64,000 nt of DNA from Variovorax davisae (GTDB taxonomy: Bacteria; Pseudomonadota; Gammaproteobacteria; Burkholderiales; Burkholderiaceae_C). Under the pieces are notes generated by a model, which ran no database searches, was not told where the DNA came from, and worked only from the letters and a program-made list of their open reading frames with translations. Below are positions 16,081-24,816 of this stretch, piece by piece. Position numbers and translations under genes: made by a program. Positions within the stretch are counted from its first letter, which is position 1. Every line of letters begins with the position of its first letter. The stretch spans positions 62,001-126,000 of the forward strand of contig NZ_JASZYS010000013.1 of assembly GCF_030316845.1 (NCBI RefSeq). Direction: 5' to 3'.

Positions 16081-18059
16081 GCCTGCGCTCCCCGTGCGGC
16101 CAAGGGCCGGAAATCCGCTTCGTGGATCGGCCGCCCGAGCTTGAGCAGCTCGCTGCGCGCGGCCTCGTGGACCAGCGCCATGGTCACGCCACTGCCGCGG
16201 TGCGCGGCAAGAAACGCGGCGTTCAGCGCGATGCTGTGGATGCTGCCGCCGGTGCAGTCGAGCCGTGCCAGCTGCACCGGATCGAGCCCCTCGACCGGCG
16301 TGTCGGCGGGGAAGGCGCGCTGCCACATCAGCGCGCGCTCGTGCGGCCCGGGGTAGGTGAAAGGCACGACGAAGCGCAGCCGCCGCATGAAGGCCGCGTC
16401 CAGCGAGCCCTTCAGGTTCGTGGCCAGGATCGCCAGGCCGCGGAAGGCCTCGATGCGCTGCAGCAGGTAGTTGGTCTCGATGTTCGCGTAGCGGTCGTGG
16501 CTGTCGCGCACTTCGCTGCGCTTGCTGAACAGCGCGTCGGCCTCGTCGAAGAAGAGGATGCCGCCGCCGTCTTCCGCGGCATCGAAGATGCGCTGCAGGT
16601 TCTTCTCGGTCTCGCCGATGTACTTGCTGATGACGGCCGAGAGGTCGATGCGGTAGAGGTCGAGTTCGAGCGCATTGGCGATGACTTCGGCGGCCATCGT
16701 CTTGCCGGTTCCGCTCTCGCCGTGAAACAGCGCGCTGAGGCCCAGGCCCCGGCTCATCTTGCGTTCGAAGCCCCAGTCGCCGTAGACCCGGCGGCGCAGC
16801 GCGACCTGGGCCACGATCTGGTGCAGCAGCGACAGCGCGTCGGCGGGCAGCACGATGTCGCTCCATTCGGCCTTGGGCCGGATGCGCTGCGAGAGCAGGT
16901 CCATCTTCGAATGCGCGCATTGGCGGCAGGCCGCCCAGAGCGCCGCGGCGACGCTGTCGTCGCCGCGCTCGTCGGCCGCGAGCCCGGCGCTGCGCGCCAT
17001 CGATGCGATCTGCGGCAGGTTGAAGTTGAACTGGCTCGCCAGCCGCGCCGCCAGCGCCTCGCGCGCATCGCCGAGCAGGCCGATCCAGGCCTGCGCCTGC
17101 TCGGTGGCGCTGGGCCGCTCGATCGCGGTCACGAGAAGACCCTCGCGGCCGCCGGCGCCGAGCGCATGCGCATCCCGCGTCGCGACGAAGGCCAGTTCGT
17201 GCAGCCGGTCGAGCAGCCGTCCCAGCACGGCCGCGCTGGCGTCGGAAGACTCGCCGGCGGGCACGTCGTGCGCATCGATGTAGAGCGCCAGCGGCATCAG
17301 CAGGCATTCGCGCCGCCAGAGCCGGCACCAGGCCTCGAGGTCGGCGCCTTGCGCCGGCAGCGCGGACAGCCCGACCCGTTCGAGGCGCAGGCCGAGCCCG
17401 GCCGCGACATGGGCCGCCACCAGCTGCTTGCTGGCGACGTCGATCCCGGTCAACTGCAGGGTCGGGGCGGCGCCTTCGTCGGCGGACCGGCGCACGAAGG
17501 CCAGCAGCGCATCCACCGGCGCCTGCTGCGAGGGCGGCAGCGGCTGCAGGTCGTCGCTGGCGATCGGCAGCAGCGAGGGCGCGATGCGCTCGTCCGGGCG
17601 ATTGAGGCCCTTGACGTAGTCGACGATCCGGTCGTCGGCCCGCAGCGCGCTCATCGTCAGCGGCGTCGCGCCGCTGGCATGCACGTCGACCAGGCGCCAG
17701 TAGCGCAGCGGCCGGTCGGGCGACAGTGCCTCCCAGGCCGGATCGTCGAACAGCACCATCGCGAGCGCGAAGCTCGGCCAGGGCCGCGAGGGCTCGTCGA
17801 GCGCCTGCGCGCAGAGCGCGCCGATGCGGGTGTCGAGCGCCGCCGCGACGCACAGCAGCAGCACCTCGCGCTCGAACGACGACAGGCCCAGCCGCTGCGC
17901 GAGCACGGCCAGGGTCGGCACCGCCACGCGTTCGTCGGCGTCGCCGGCGGCGGCTGGCCCGCCGCCATCCGCCAGCCGCTGGAGCCGTTCGCGCAGCCCT
18001 GCGAGCGCCGCCCCGAGCGCCAGCTCGTTGCTCTGCAGCGGGGTGGCGCCGGCGTTCAT
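16077..18059 (-). CDS. AAA+ ATPase of the injection system (Afp15/Cdc48-like)
   Basis: A protein of 660 residues. The C-terminal module is a complete AAA+ domain: Walker A GESGTGKT at 447-454, Walker B ILFFDEAD at 501-508, and arginine-rich RRLRF after the sensor region. A second, degenerate AAA-like domain lies around 195-340; its P-loop position reads LTGIDVASKQL and lacks the GKT. The N-terminal ~190 residues are family-specific and helical. This layout is that of the Cdc48-like ATPase in all eCIS loci (Afp15/Pvc15), thought to help assemble the particle or load cargo. It overlaps both neighbours by ATGA. Cytoplasmic, with no membrane segment. Confidence 0.9.
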   Translation of the reverse strand: MNAGATPLQSNELALGAALAGLRERLQRLADGGGPAAAGDADERVAVPTLAVLAQRLGLSSFEREVLLLCVAAALDTRIGALCAQALDEPSRPWPSFALAMVLFDDPAWEALSPDRPLRYWRLVDVHASGATPLTMSALRADDRIVDYVKGLNRPDERIAPSLLPIASDDLQPLPPSQQAPVDALLAFVRRSADEGAAPTLQLTGIDVASKQLVAAHVAAGLGLRLERVGLSALPAQGADLEAWCRLWRRECLLMPLALYIDAHDVPAGESSDASAAVLGRLLDRLHELAFVATRDAHALGAGGREGLLVTAIERPSATEQAQAWIGLLGDAREALAARLASQFNFNLPQIASMARSAGLAADERGDDSVAAALWAACRQCAHSKMDLLSQRIRPKAEWSDIVLPADALSLLHQIVAQVALRRRVYGDWGFERKMSRGLGLSALFHGESGTGKTMAAEVIANALELDLYRIDLSAVISKYIGETEKNLQRIFDAAEDGGGILFFDEADALFSKRSEVRDSHDRYANIETNYLLQRIEAFRGLAILATNLKGSLDAAFMRRLRFVVPFTYPGPHERALMWQRAFPADTPVEGLDPVQLARLDCTGGSIHSIALNAAFLAAHRGSGVTMALVHEAARSELLKLGRPIHEADFRPLAARGAQA

Positions 18060-19273
18060 GTGAGTGTCACCGTCGGGCCCACGTACTGGTGCAGGGTCGG
18101 GCTGCCGGGCGCTTCGTCCGCCACCAGCGCGCTGCAGGCGCCGTCGACCATGACCCGCGCCAGGTAGCTGCGGGCGACGAAGTTGGAGGGGATCGGGAAC
18201 GAGACCGTGCCGCTGGTGTCGGGGTCGCCGGGCGCATGCGGCGCCGACGCGACCTGCTCGTCGTCGAGCAGCAGCACGGCGCGCTGGCTCCGGCCGACCG
18301 GCGGCGCCACGGGCAACTGCAGCACGGCGCCGCGCGCGACGCTGATCGGCGAGGCCGCGGCGATGCGCGGGCTGAGCATGAAGGCGGCGGCGTTGGACTC
18401 GAAGCCGACGCCCGGATGGACCACCGGCGGCGCGCCCAGCGGCACCTCCTGCACCACCCGAACGGTGTTCACGCCGGCCGGGACGCTGGCGGGGAGGGTG
18501 AAGGACAGGGTGCGCTCGGCGATCGTCTTCGGCAGCACCCGCAGACCGGCCACCACCACCTGCGTCGCCGGGTCACCCAGGTTCGCGCCCGCGAGCGTCA
18601 TCGTCGCGCCCGGCGCGGCGACCTGCGGCGTCACCTGGTCGATCGAGGGCGTGCGCAGCGGCGCGACCACGATGCGCGCGCTGCGCACCGGTGGCGCGAT
18701 CTTCTCGGGCCGGGCGCTGTCGATCAGGACCACGGAGGCCTCGTACGCGGCCGACAGGCGGTACTGCGTCTGGTAGGCCATCCAGAGCTTCGACATCTCC
18801 TCGAAGCCGAGCGAATGCGGCGTGATGCGCACCCGCTCGACCTGGCCCTGCACGTCGGCCGCGCCCAGCGCATCGGCGAGGTCGGCCGGCATCAGCAGCG
18901 GGTTGTCGTGCAAGGCCAGCATGGCGCGGCCGAGCAGCAGCTGCGCGATCAGCTCGTTGTCGTCCTGCCCGAAGGCCGTGAGCATGTAGTGCAGGTTGAG
19001 CGCCAGCGGCGGTTCGCCGCCGGCCGCGCCGCCGCGCGGCGGCAGGCCGTTGCTCAATGCCGGGTTGGGCACCGTGCTGTAGAGGTAGAGATTGAGCAGG
19101 TTGCCGTTGGCCGAGAAGCTGCGCACCTTGTCCAGCGGCAGCGTCGTCACCTGGACCTGGGTGGTGGGCACGGTGTCGGCCGGCAGGTTGGCGGGCAGCG
19201 GAGCCTGCAGCGCCTGGTTGACCAGGGCGCGCAGGCCGCGCGTCACGCTGGCGATGGCGAGTGCGCTGCTCAT
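18056..19273 (-). CDS. DUF4255 tail-terminator/cap protein with IPT-like domain (Afp16/Pvc16-like)
   Basis: A protein of 405 residues. The N-terminal ~190 residues are DUF4255 (LNLYLYSTVPNPALSN, LHYMLTAFGQDDNELIAQLL, quoted in parts), the domain that caps sheath and tube ends in Afp/PVC. From about residue 210, PSIDQVTPQVAAPGATMTLAG begins an IPT/TIG-like Ig fold, followed by a second beta-rich domain to the end. Cap proteins with extra Ig-like domains are common in this branch, in contrast to short Afp16. The ATG at 19273 overlaps the preceding stop; the stop overlaps the ATPase start. It should set tail length and terminate polymerisation. Confidence 0.85.
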   Translation of the reverse strand: MSSALAIASVTRGLRALVNQALQAPLPANLPADTVPTTQVQVTTLPLDKVRSFSANGNLLNLYLYSTVPNPALSNGLPPRGGAAGGEPPLALNLHYMLTAFGQDDNELIAQLLLGRAMLALHDNPLLMPADLADALGAADVQGQVERVRITPHSLGFEEMSKLWMAYQTQYRLSAAYEASVVLIDSARPEKIAPPVRSARIVVAPLRTPSIDQVTPQVAAPGATMTLAGANLGDPATQVVVAGLRVLPKTIAERTLSFTLPASVPAGVNTVRVVQEVPLGAPPVVHPGVGFESNAAAFMLSPRIAAASPISVARGAVLQLPVAPPVGRSQRAVLLLDDEQVASAPHAPGDPDTSGTVSFPIPSNFVARSYLARVMVDGACSALVADEAPGSPTLHQYVGPTVTLT

Positions 19274-20079
19274 CGCCCGGGTCCTCCGGCACGGCGCTGC
19301 AGGTAGTCCTGCAGGCTCATCCGCGGCGCGGCGCGCGCCGGCTTCGCCGAGGGCCTGCGCGTCTGCCCGTCGGGCGATCGGACTTCGAGCCGTCCGATCG
19401 TGACCTGCACGACCGCGGACGGGTCGGCGGCTGTGGCCGCCGTCGTCTCGCGCTGCCTCGGTGCGGTCGCGGCGATCGATGCGGGGCCCGGCGTGCGCGT
19501 GTCGATCGCAGGCCGTCCGGCCTCCTCGGTCGGCGCGCGCCACGGCGCGATGCGGCCTGCCATGTCGACGCCTGCCATGCGGTGCTGCGCGGCCGCGACG
19601 GGCCGCGCGGGTGAAGGCACGCGCACGGCGTCCGGTGGCGGCGATGCGGCCTGGAACGAGGGCATCGCGGCGGCAAGGGCGGGCTCCGGGGCCAGCCGCT
19701 CGGCCGTGGCCGGAGCAGGTCCTTCGCGCGGCGTCGTTCGAAGGTCCTGCAACACAGGCGTCGAGCCATCCTGGATCGGCGGTAAGCCGGAGCTCTCGTG
19801 GATGACGGAAGTCCGGCGCTGTTCGAGCGGGCTGGCGCTTGCGCGCTCCGGCGGCATGGACGGCGCGAATGGCCGGCTGTCGTCGTCCCGGTCTTGCACG
19901 GCCTGCGTCGGCCGCGTGCGCATGGCGGGGGCAGGCAAGGCGTCGTCCTCGGCGGCCATGCCGGGCTCCGGCAGCGGGGCGGTGAACGGATCCGCGGCCT
20001 CGAAGCGCGACGAGGGGCGCGGCCTGATGAGGGGCCGGGGCGCGACGAGACGGGCGGCGAGACGGTCGAGGTAGCCCAT
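19270..20079 (-). CDS. low-complexity eCIS linker protein
   Basis: A protein of 269 residues, mostly disordered: proline-, alanine- and arginine-rich from residue ~20 to ~215. Two parts look folded or conserved: the N-terminal MGYLDRLAARLVAP helix and a C-terminal strand VVQVTIGRLEVRSPDG followed by MSLQDYLQRRAGG. This ends-conserved, middle-variable form suggests a tether joining two partners. It overlaps the gp26-like gene by one base (TGATG) and the cap gene by four. I know no enzyme motif in it. Position between baseplate-chaperone and cap genes suggests an assembly role. Confidence 0.65.
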   Translation of the reverse strand: MGYLDRLAARLVAPRPLIRPRPSSRFEAADPFTAPLPEPGMAAEDDALPAPAMRTRPTQAVQDRDDDSRPFAPSMPPERASASPLEQRRTSVIHESSGLPPIQDGSTPVLQDLRTTPREGPAPATAERLAPEPALAAAMPSFQAASPPPDAVRVPSPARPVAAAQHRMAGVDMAGRIAPWRAPTEEAGRPAIDTRTPGPASIAATAPRQRETTAATAADPSAVVQVTIGRLEVRSPDGQTRRPSAKPARAAPRMSLQDYLQRRAGGPGR

Positions 20080-20816
20080 CACGACAGCACCAGTGCGAGA
20101 TAGGCGTCGCGCCGGGCGCGGCTCATCCCGAGGATCTCGGCTTCGCTCCAGCCATAGCGCGAGGCCAGCGCGTCCACTTCGGCGAGCAGGCGCGGCGCCC
20201 GCGCCTCGACCTCGGCCCAGCAGAAGGCGGCGAGGTCGAGCGGCTCGCTGAGCACGGCCTCGCACGCCGGACAGGCCATCGAGATCATTAGCTCCGCGGC
20301 CGGATCGGCGGCTTCCATCCAGCCGGCGGCTTCCTCCAGCAGCGCTGGCGGCAGATCCTCCGGCGCGACGGCTTCGCCCGTCCGCGTCGTGCCGGCCAGG
20401 CAGCGCGCCAGCAGGTGGCGATAGGCATGCCGGGCGTCGTCCACCTCGGCGAGCGCGATGCTGTCCGCGACACTCGGCAATCGCATCTCGAGGTGGTACT
20501 CCGGGGTCTCGATCGACCGCGTCGGCACCGCGCTCGATTCAGGCAGCCCGGCCGCGAGCGCACGCGCGTCGAGCTCGAACTCGAAGGCCTCGCCGCACTG
20601 CGGGCAGTCCGCGACGCAGGGAAGGCTGGCGCCGAAATTGCGTGCATGCAGCGCCAGCAAGCGACGCTCCCGCTCGCCGAGGCTCAACCCGGCCAGCTGC
20701 CCGCTCGCCAGTTCCGGCGCCGCCACCGCGAGCAGCGCGGCCGCGCGGCGCGGGAGCGTCTGTTGCCGCATGCTTTCCCACAGCTGGAGCAGGTCGGAGT
20801 CGGCCAGGGTGTCCAT
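20079..20816 (-). CDS. gp26-like baseplate assembly protein with zinc-ribbon cysteines
   Basis: A protein of 245 residues, resembling the T4-gp26-type baseplate hub assembly chaperones found in eCIS and Mu-like loci (opening with DLLQLWESMRQQTLPRRA). Two CPxC pairs, CPQC (residues ~71-74) and CPAC (~185-188), could bind one zinc ion. The segment from residue ~105 with AEVDDARHAYRHLLARC fits the family. The C-terminus (RYGWSEAEILGMSRARRDAYL) matches tail chaperones that help mount tape or hub proteins. Start 20816 lies 26 bases after the tube gene with only a weak ribosome site, so translation may depend on upstream flow. Confidence 0.6.
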   Translation of the reverse strand: MDTLADSDLLQLWESMRQQTLPRRAAALLAVAAPELASGQLAGLSLGERERRLLALHARNFGASLPCVADCPQCGEAFEFELDARALAAGLPESSAVPTRSIETPEYHLEMRLPSVADSIALAEVDDARHAYRHLLARCLAGTTRTGEAVAPEDLPPALLEEAAGWMEAADPAAELMISMACPACEAVLSEPLDLAAFCWAEVEARAPRLLAEVDALASRYGWSEAEILGMSRARRDAYLALVLS

Positions 20817-20842
20817 GGCAAACGCGCGGTGGAGGGCCAGGC

Positions 20843-21361
<519 letters not shown>

Positions 21362-21371
21362 GGTCTTCTCC

Positions 21372-22925
21372 TCAGGCGGCGATCTGGCCGGCCAGTTGCT
21401 GCAGGCGGATCACGACGAACTCGGCGGGCTTGAGCGGCGCGAAGCCGACCAGGACGTTGACGATGCCGAGGTTGATGTCGTTCTGCGTCGTGGTCTCGCT
21501 GTCGCACTTGACGAAGTACGCGGCCGATGGCGTCTGCCCCTGGAAGGCGCCCTGTCGGAACAGGTTCTGCATGAAGGCGCCGACGTTGAGCCGGATCTGC
21601 GACCACAGCGGCTCGTCGTTGGGCTCGAACACGACCCACTGCGTGCCGCGGTACAGGCTCTCTTCGATGTAGAGAGCGAGCCGGCGCACCGGCAGGTACT
21701 TGTACTCGTCGGCCAGCAGGTCGGCGCCGCGCATGGTGCGCGAACCCCAGACCACGCGGCCCGAGACCGGGAACGAGCGCAGGCAGTTGATGCCGAGCGG
21801 ATTCAGCACGCCGTTGTCGCCGTCGCTCAGGTTGGCCTGCAGGCCCTGCACGCCATTCAGCGCCGCATCGAGTCCGGCCGGTGCCTTCCAGACGCCGCGC
21901 GTGCCGTCGGTGCGCGCGATGATGCCGGCCACCACGCCGCAGGGCGCGAAGACATCGGACTGGCCGTTGAGCTGCGGGTCCGACTTGATCACGCGCGGGA
22001 AGAAGATCGCCGCATTGCGCGCCGCGTCGCCCGTCAGTCCCAGGCTGGCCACGCCGGTCGACGGGTCGGAGGCCTTGGCCGCCGCGGTTTCCTTGACCTG
22101 CCCCCAGGCGGCCAGCGGGTCGACCAGCAGCATGGCGCGGCGCGTCGCGCAGTAGGCCATCGCCGCCTGGTAGACGGCGGCGGCCGTATCGCCGCCGCGG
22201 GTGTCCGGCGGGATGCACATCAGGTTGAAGAGGTCGGCCTTGTCGAGCGCGAAGATGCCCGTCTTCAGGCTCGCGGAGCCGAGGTAGTCGGCATTCGCCA
22301 GATGGGCGCTGTCGACGCCGCCGGCCAGCGCGACGGTGCCCGGCTGGGGCCGCGTGGCCGGCGCGATCGGACGGCCGCTGCTGTCCAGCGCCACCTTGGC
22401 GAGCAGCGAGCTGCTGTCGAGCACCCGGGCCACGAAGCGCGGACTGGCCGCGCTGGAGGAGACGTTCAGGAACTTCTCCGTGGCGCCGCCGGCCTGGGTG
22501 ATCGTGAGGTTGTAGAGCGTGGTGTCGGTCGGGTCGCGGGTCGCGTCGTCGACGATCGCCTTCAACGCATTGCCCCAGATGCCCGGGCTCGATGCCACGA
22601 GGTCCAGCGCCTCGCCGTTGGCGCCGCCCGTGAGCAGCGCCGCCGAGGCGGCGACGGCACCCGACTGCAGCCGCACGACGATCGCCTGGCTGCCGCCGTT
22701 GAGGTAGAAATCCTGCACCGCGTAGCTCAGCGGGTAGTCCATCTGCACGCCGCCGAACAGCCGCTCGAAGTCGCCGAAGCTGGTGATCAGCGCGGGCTCG
22801 CTCACCGGTCCCTGCGATGTCCTGCCGATGAATGCGGCGACCGAGGTCGCCACGCCGGTGATGGTGCGCACCCCGCTCGGCACCTCCTCGATGTAGACGC
22901 CGGGGGACAGCAGTGCGGAAGGCAT
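21372..22925 (-). CDS. contractile sheath protein
   Basis: A protein of 517 residues from the ATG at 22925, chosen because AAGGAG lies before it and the protein then opens with the canonical LLSPGVYIEEVPSGVRTI. Further in-frame codons upstream are non-homologous. It has the phage sheath N-domain (GDFERLFGGVQMDYPLSYAV) and the conserved C-domain (RLALYIEESLYRGTQWVVFE and WSQIRLNVGAFMQNLFRQGA, quoted separately), ending in VIRLQQLAGQIAA. C- and N-terminal arms interlock with neighbouring subunits. It is the first gene of the eCIS operon and the only sheath gene visible, where Afp has three. Confidence 0.95.
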   Translation of the reverse strand: MPSALLSPGVYIEEVPSGVRTITGVATSVAAFIGRTSQGPVSEPALITSFGDFERLFGGVQMDYPLSYAVQDFYLNGGSQAIVVRLQSGAVAASAALLTGGANGEALDLVASSPGIWGNALKAIVDDATRDPTDTTLYNLTITQAGGATEKFLNVSSSAASPRFVARVLDSSSLLAKVALDSSGRPIAPATRPQPGTVALAGGVDSAHLANADYLGSASLKTGIFALDKADLFNLMCIPPDTRGGDTAAAVYQAAMAYCATRRAMLLVDPLAAWGQVKETAAAKASDPSTGVASLGLTGDAARNAAIFFPRVIKSDPQLNGQSDVFAPCGVVAGIIARTDGTRGVWKAPAGLDAALNGVQGLQANLSDGDNGVLNPLGINCLRSFPVSGRVVWGSRTMRGADLLADEYKYLPVRRLALYIEESLYRGTQWVVFEPNDEPLWSQIRLNVGAFMQNLFRQGAFQGQTPSAAYFVKCDSETTTQNDINLGIVNVLVGFAPLKPAEFVVIRLQQLAGQIAA

Positions 22926-23018
22926 GGTCGACACTCCTTGTTGCAAATCGACTCGACTCTCGGTCCTGGAGGCAGCGCCCCGAGCCAGGCCGATGGATCG
23001 ATGCCCGAAGGGGAGCCG

Positions 23019-23047
23019 ACAATACCCGCGGGAAACATGAACCGCAA
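23019..23047 (-). promoter_or_regulatory. candidate promoter of the eCIS operon
   Basis: Reading the minus strand, TTGCGG (23047-23042) and TATTGT (23024-23019) are 17 bases apart, a plausible sigma-70 pair. This would leave a leader of about 85 bases before the sheath ATG at 22925. The region lies between the divergent sheath and first effector genes, in a patch of lower G+C than the coding sequence. No operator was recognised. Confidence 0.35.
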
Positions 23048-23074
23048 TAGACTGAGGGCCATAGGCATAGCGCC

Positions 23075-24811
23075 ATGTTTGCACCTTCACTGGCCAGGCT
23101 TCGTTCGCCATCCGTTGCCGGATCGCCGATCCGGCGCAAATGTTCTTCCTGCGAAAAGGAAGAAGAGGGGATCGTGCGCCGCAAGGCTGCGACGCGCAGC
23201 GCGTTTCACGACAGCTTCGCGGCGCTGAAGGTCAGCACGCCCGCGGATGCGCAAGAGCGCGAAGCGGACCGTCGGGCCGAGCAGGTCACGCAGACCTCCG
23301 AGCCGCCCCGGTCGCGGTCGCAGGCTGGCCCCGGGCCGGCGCACGCACCGGCCGATGTGCAGCAGGTGCTCTCGTCGCCGGGTCGCGCGCTCGATGGCGC
23401 CACCCGTGCGTTCATGGAGCCGCGCTTCGGCTGCGACCTGTCCACGGTGCGGGTGCATGAAGACGCCGCGGCCGCGCGCAGCGCCGACGCGCTGCAGGCC
23501 GATGCCTACGCCGTCGGGCGCCACATCGTCTTCGGACCCCGGCAGTACGCGCCCGGGACCGGCGCCGGGCGCTGGCTGCTGGCGCACGAGCTGTCGCATG
23601 TCGTGCACGACGGCGCGGCGCAGCGCGTCCATCGACAGCCCAAGCGCGCCGCCCCGCCGCCGGTCGCGGGCGGCAACGTGCTCTACGTGGGAATGAACAA
23701 CTACCGCGCGGAGGTCGCCAAGCTGGCCGCGCAATACACAGGCACCTCGGTCAAGATCACCAAGGTGACGCTCAGCGAGCACGAGGAAAAGACCACTGCC
23801 GGCGGCGCCACCTACGATCTGACGCAGGATGCCGGCATCAAGGCCTTCGTCGCCGCGCAATCGCTCGACGCCGCCAAGACCGCGGCACTCGAATCGCTGC
23901 TGAAGAGCCAGCGCAGTGCGGACCGCGACGACCTCGTCCATGTCGTCGCGGTCTATGCGGCCTGCCAAAAGGACGGCGTCGACCGCATGTCGCGCGTGGT
24001 GCTGTCGGGCCACAGCTACGGAACCAAGATCTACAACGAAGACGCCAAGGGCGCGATCCTCTTCGACGCCCTGGTCACGCTGGCGGGCATCTTCCCGAAG
24101 GCGGCGGCGCAGACCCGCCATCTGATCGTGCTGGCCTGCATGGCCGCCGAAGAATCGATCATCAAGAACGTCTACCTGAAGGCCTTCCCGAACCTGAAGA
24201 CGGTCTCGGGCTGGACCTCGAGCTGCCCGAGCGGTCCGGGCGCGGCGTCCGCGCTCGGGCAGTGGGCCTCGCGCACGGACGCCGATCCCACCAAGCTGCC
24301 GGCGCCACCGCAAGGCCAGGCCAACTGGGCATTGGGCAATTTCCAGAGCGGCGACCCGGTCGACCCGGTGGCGCTGATGGCCGACCTGCGGGCCGACGAC
24401 GCCAAGTTCACGGAGTATTTCGCGGGGAGGAAGGCCGACCCGAATTCCCACGCCGGGCCGTTGACGGACTACTACCATCGCGCCCGCAGCGCGGAGCAGC
24501 AGTCGGCCATCAGGGGCGCCGATCATGCCTACGCAGCGACCCACGCGGACCAGTCGTTCCGCCTGCGCTTCTGGCGTGGCATGGTGGCGGGCTTCTGGAA
24601 GAAATTCGGCGCCACGGTCGCCAAGGGCTACGGCCGGGCGAAGGTCCCCGCGTTCGCGACGATGTCGCGCAAGGACGCGCTCGCAGCCATCGCCAGCTTC
24701 GACGCCGACGCGGCCGGGTCGAGCGCCGACAAGGCCGAGGCGCGCAAGCTGCTCGACGGCCTGCGCACGCTGGACCCCGCCATCCTCAGCGACAACTGGT
24801 TCAACCCCTGA
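23075..24811 (+). CDS. DUF4157 eCIS effector A with caspase-like His/Cys C-terminal domain
   Basis: A protein of 578 residues. An N-terminal CSSCEKEEE motif (23-31) is followed by a basic linker, then a DUF4157 domain (about 108-182) with RFGCDLSTVRVHED and the zinc-peptidase-like HELSHVVH (HELSH at 171-175). DUF4157 marks most predicted eCIS cargo. The remaining ~380 residues match no family I can name. They contain VVLSGHSYG (His313) and, 42 residues later, LIVLACMAAEES (Cys355), a strand-His then strand-Cys arrangement as in clan CD (caspase/CHAT-like) cysteine peptidases. It is divergent from the sheath gene and convergent with effector B, with five bases between stops. A toxin or host-modifying enzyme is likely; the catalytic call is inference. 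Confidence 0.8.
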   Translation: MFAPSLARLRSPSVAGSPIRRKCSSCEKEEEGIVRRKAATRSAFHDSFAALKVSTPADAQEREADRRAEQVTQTSEPPRSRSQAGPGPAHAPADVQQVLSSPGRALDGATRAFMEPRFGCDLSTVRVHEDAAAARSADALQADAYAVGRHIVFGPRQYAPGTGAGRWLLAHELSHVVHDGAAQRVHRQPKRAAPPPVAGGNVLYVGMNNYRAEVAKLAAQYTGTSVKITKVTLSEHEEKTTAGGATYDLTQDAGIKAFVAAQSLDAAKTAALESLLKSQRSADRDDLVHVVAVYAACQKDGVDRMSRVVLSGHSYGTKIYNEDAKGAILFDALVTLAGIFPKAAAQTRHLIVLACMAAEESIIKNVYLKAFPNLKTVSGWTSSCPSGPGAASALGQWASRTDADPTKLPAPPQGQANWALGNFQSGDPVDPVALMADLRADDAKFTEYFAGRKADPNSHAGPLTDYYHRARSAEQQSAIRGADHAYAATHADQSFRLRFWRGMVAGFWKKFGATVAKGYGRAKVPAFATMSRKDALAAIASFDADAAGSSADKAEARKLLDGLRTLDPAILSDNWFNP

Positions 24812-24816
24812 GCGCC

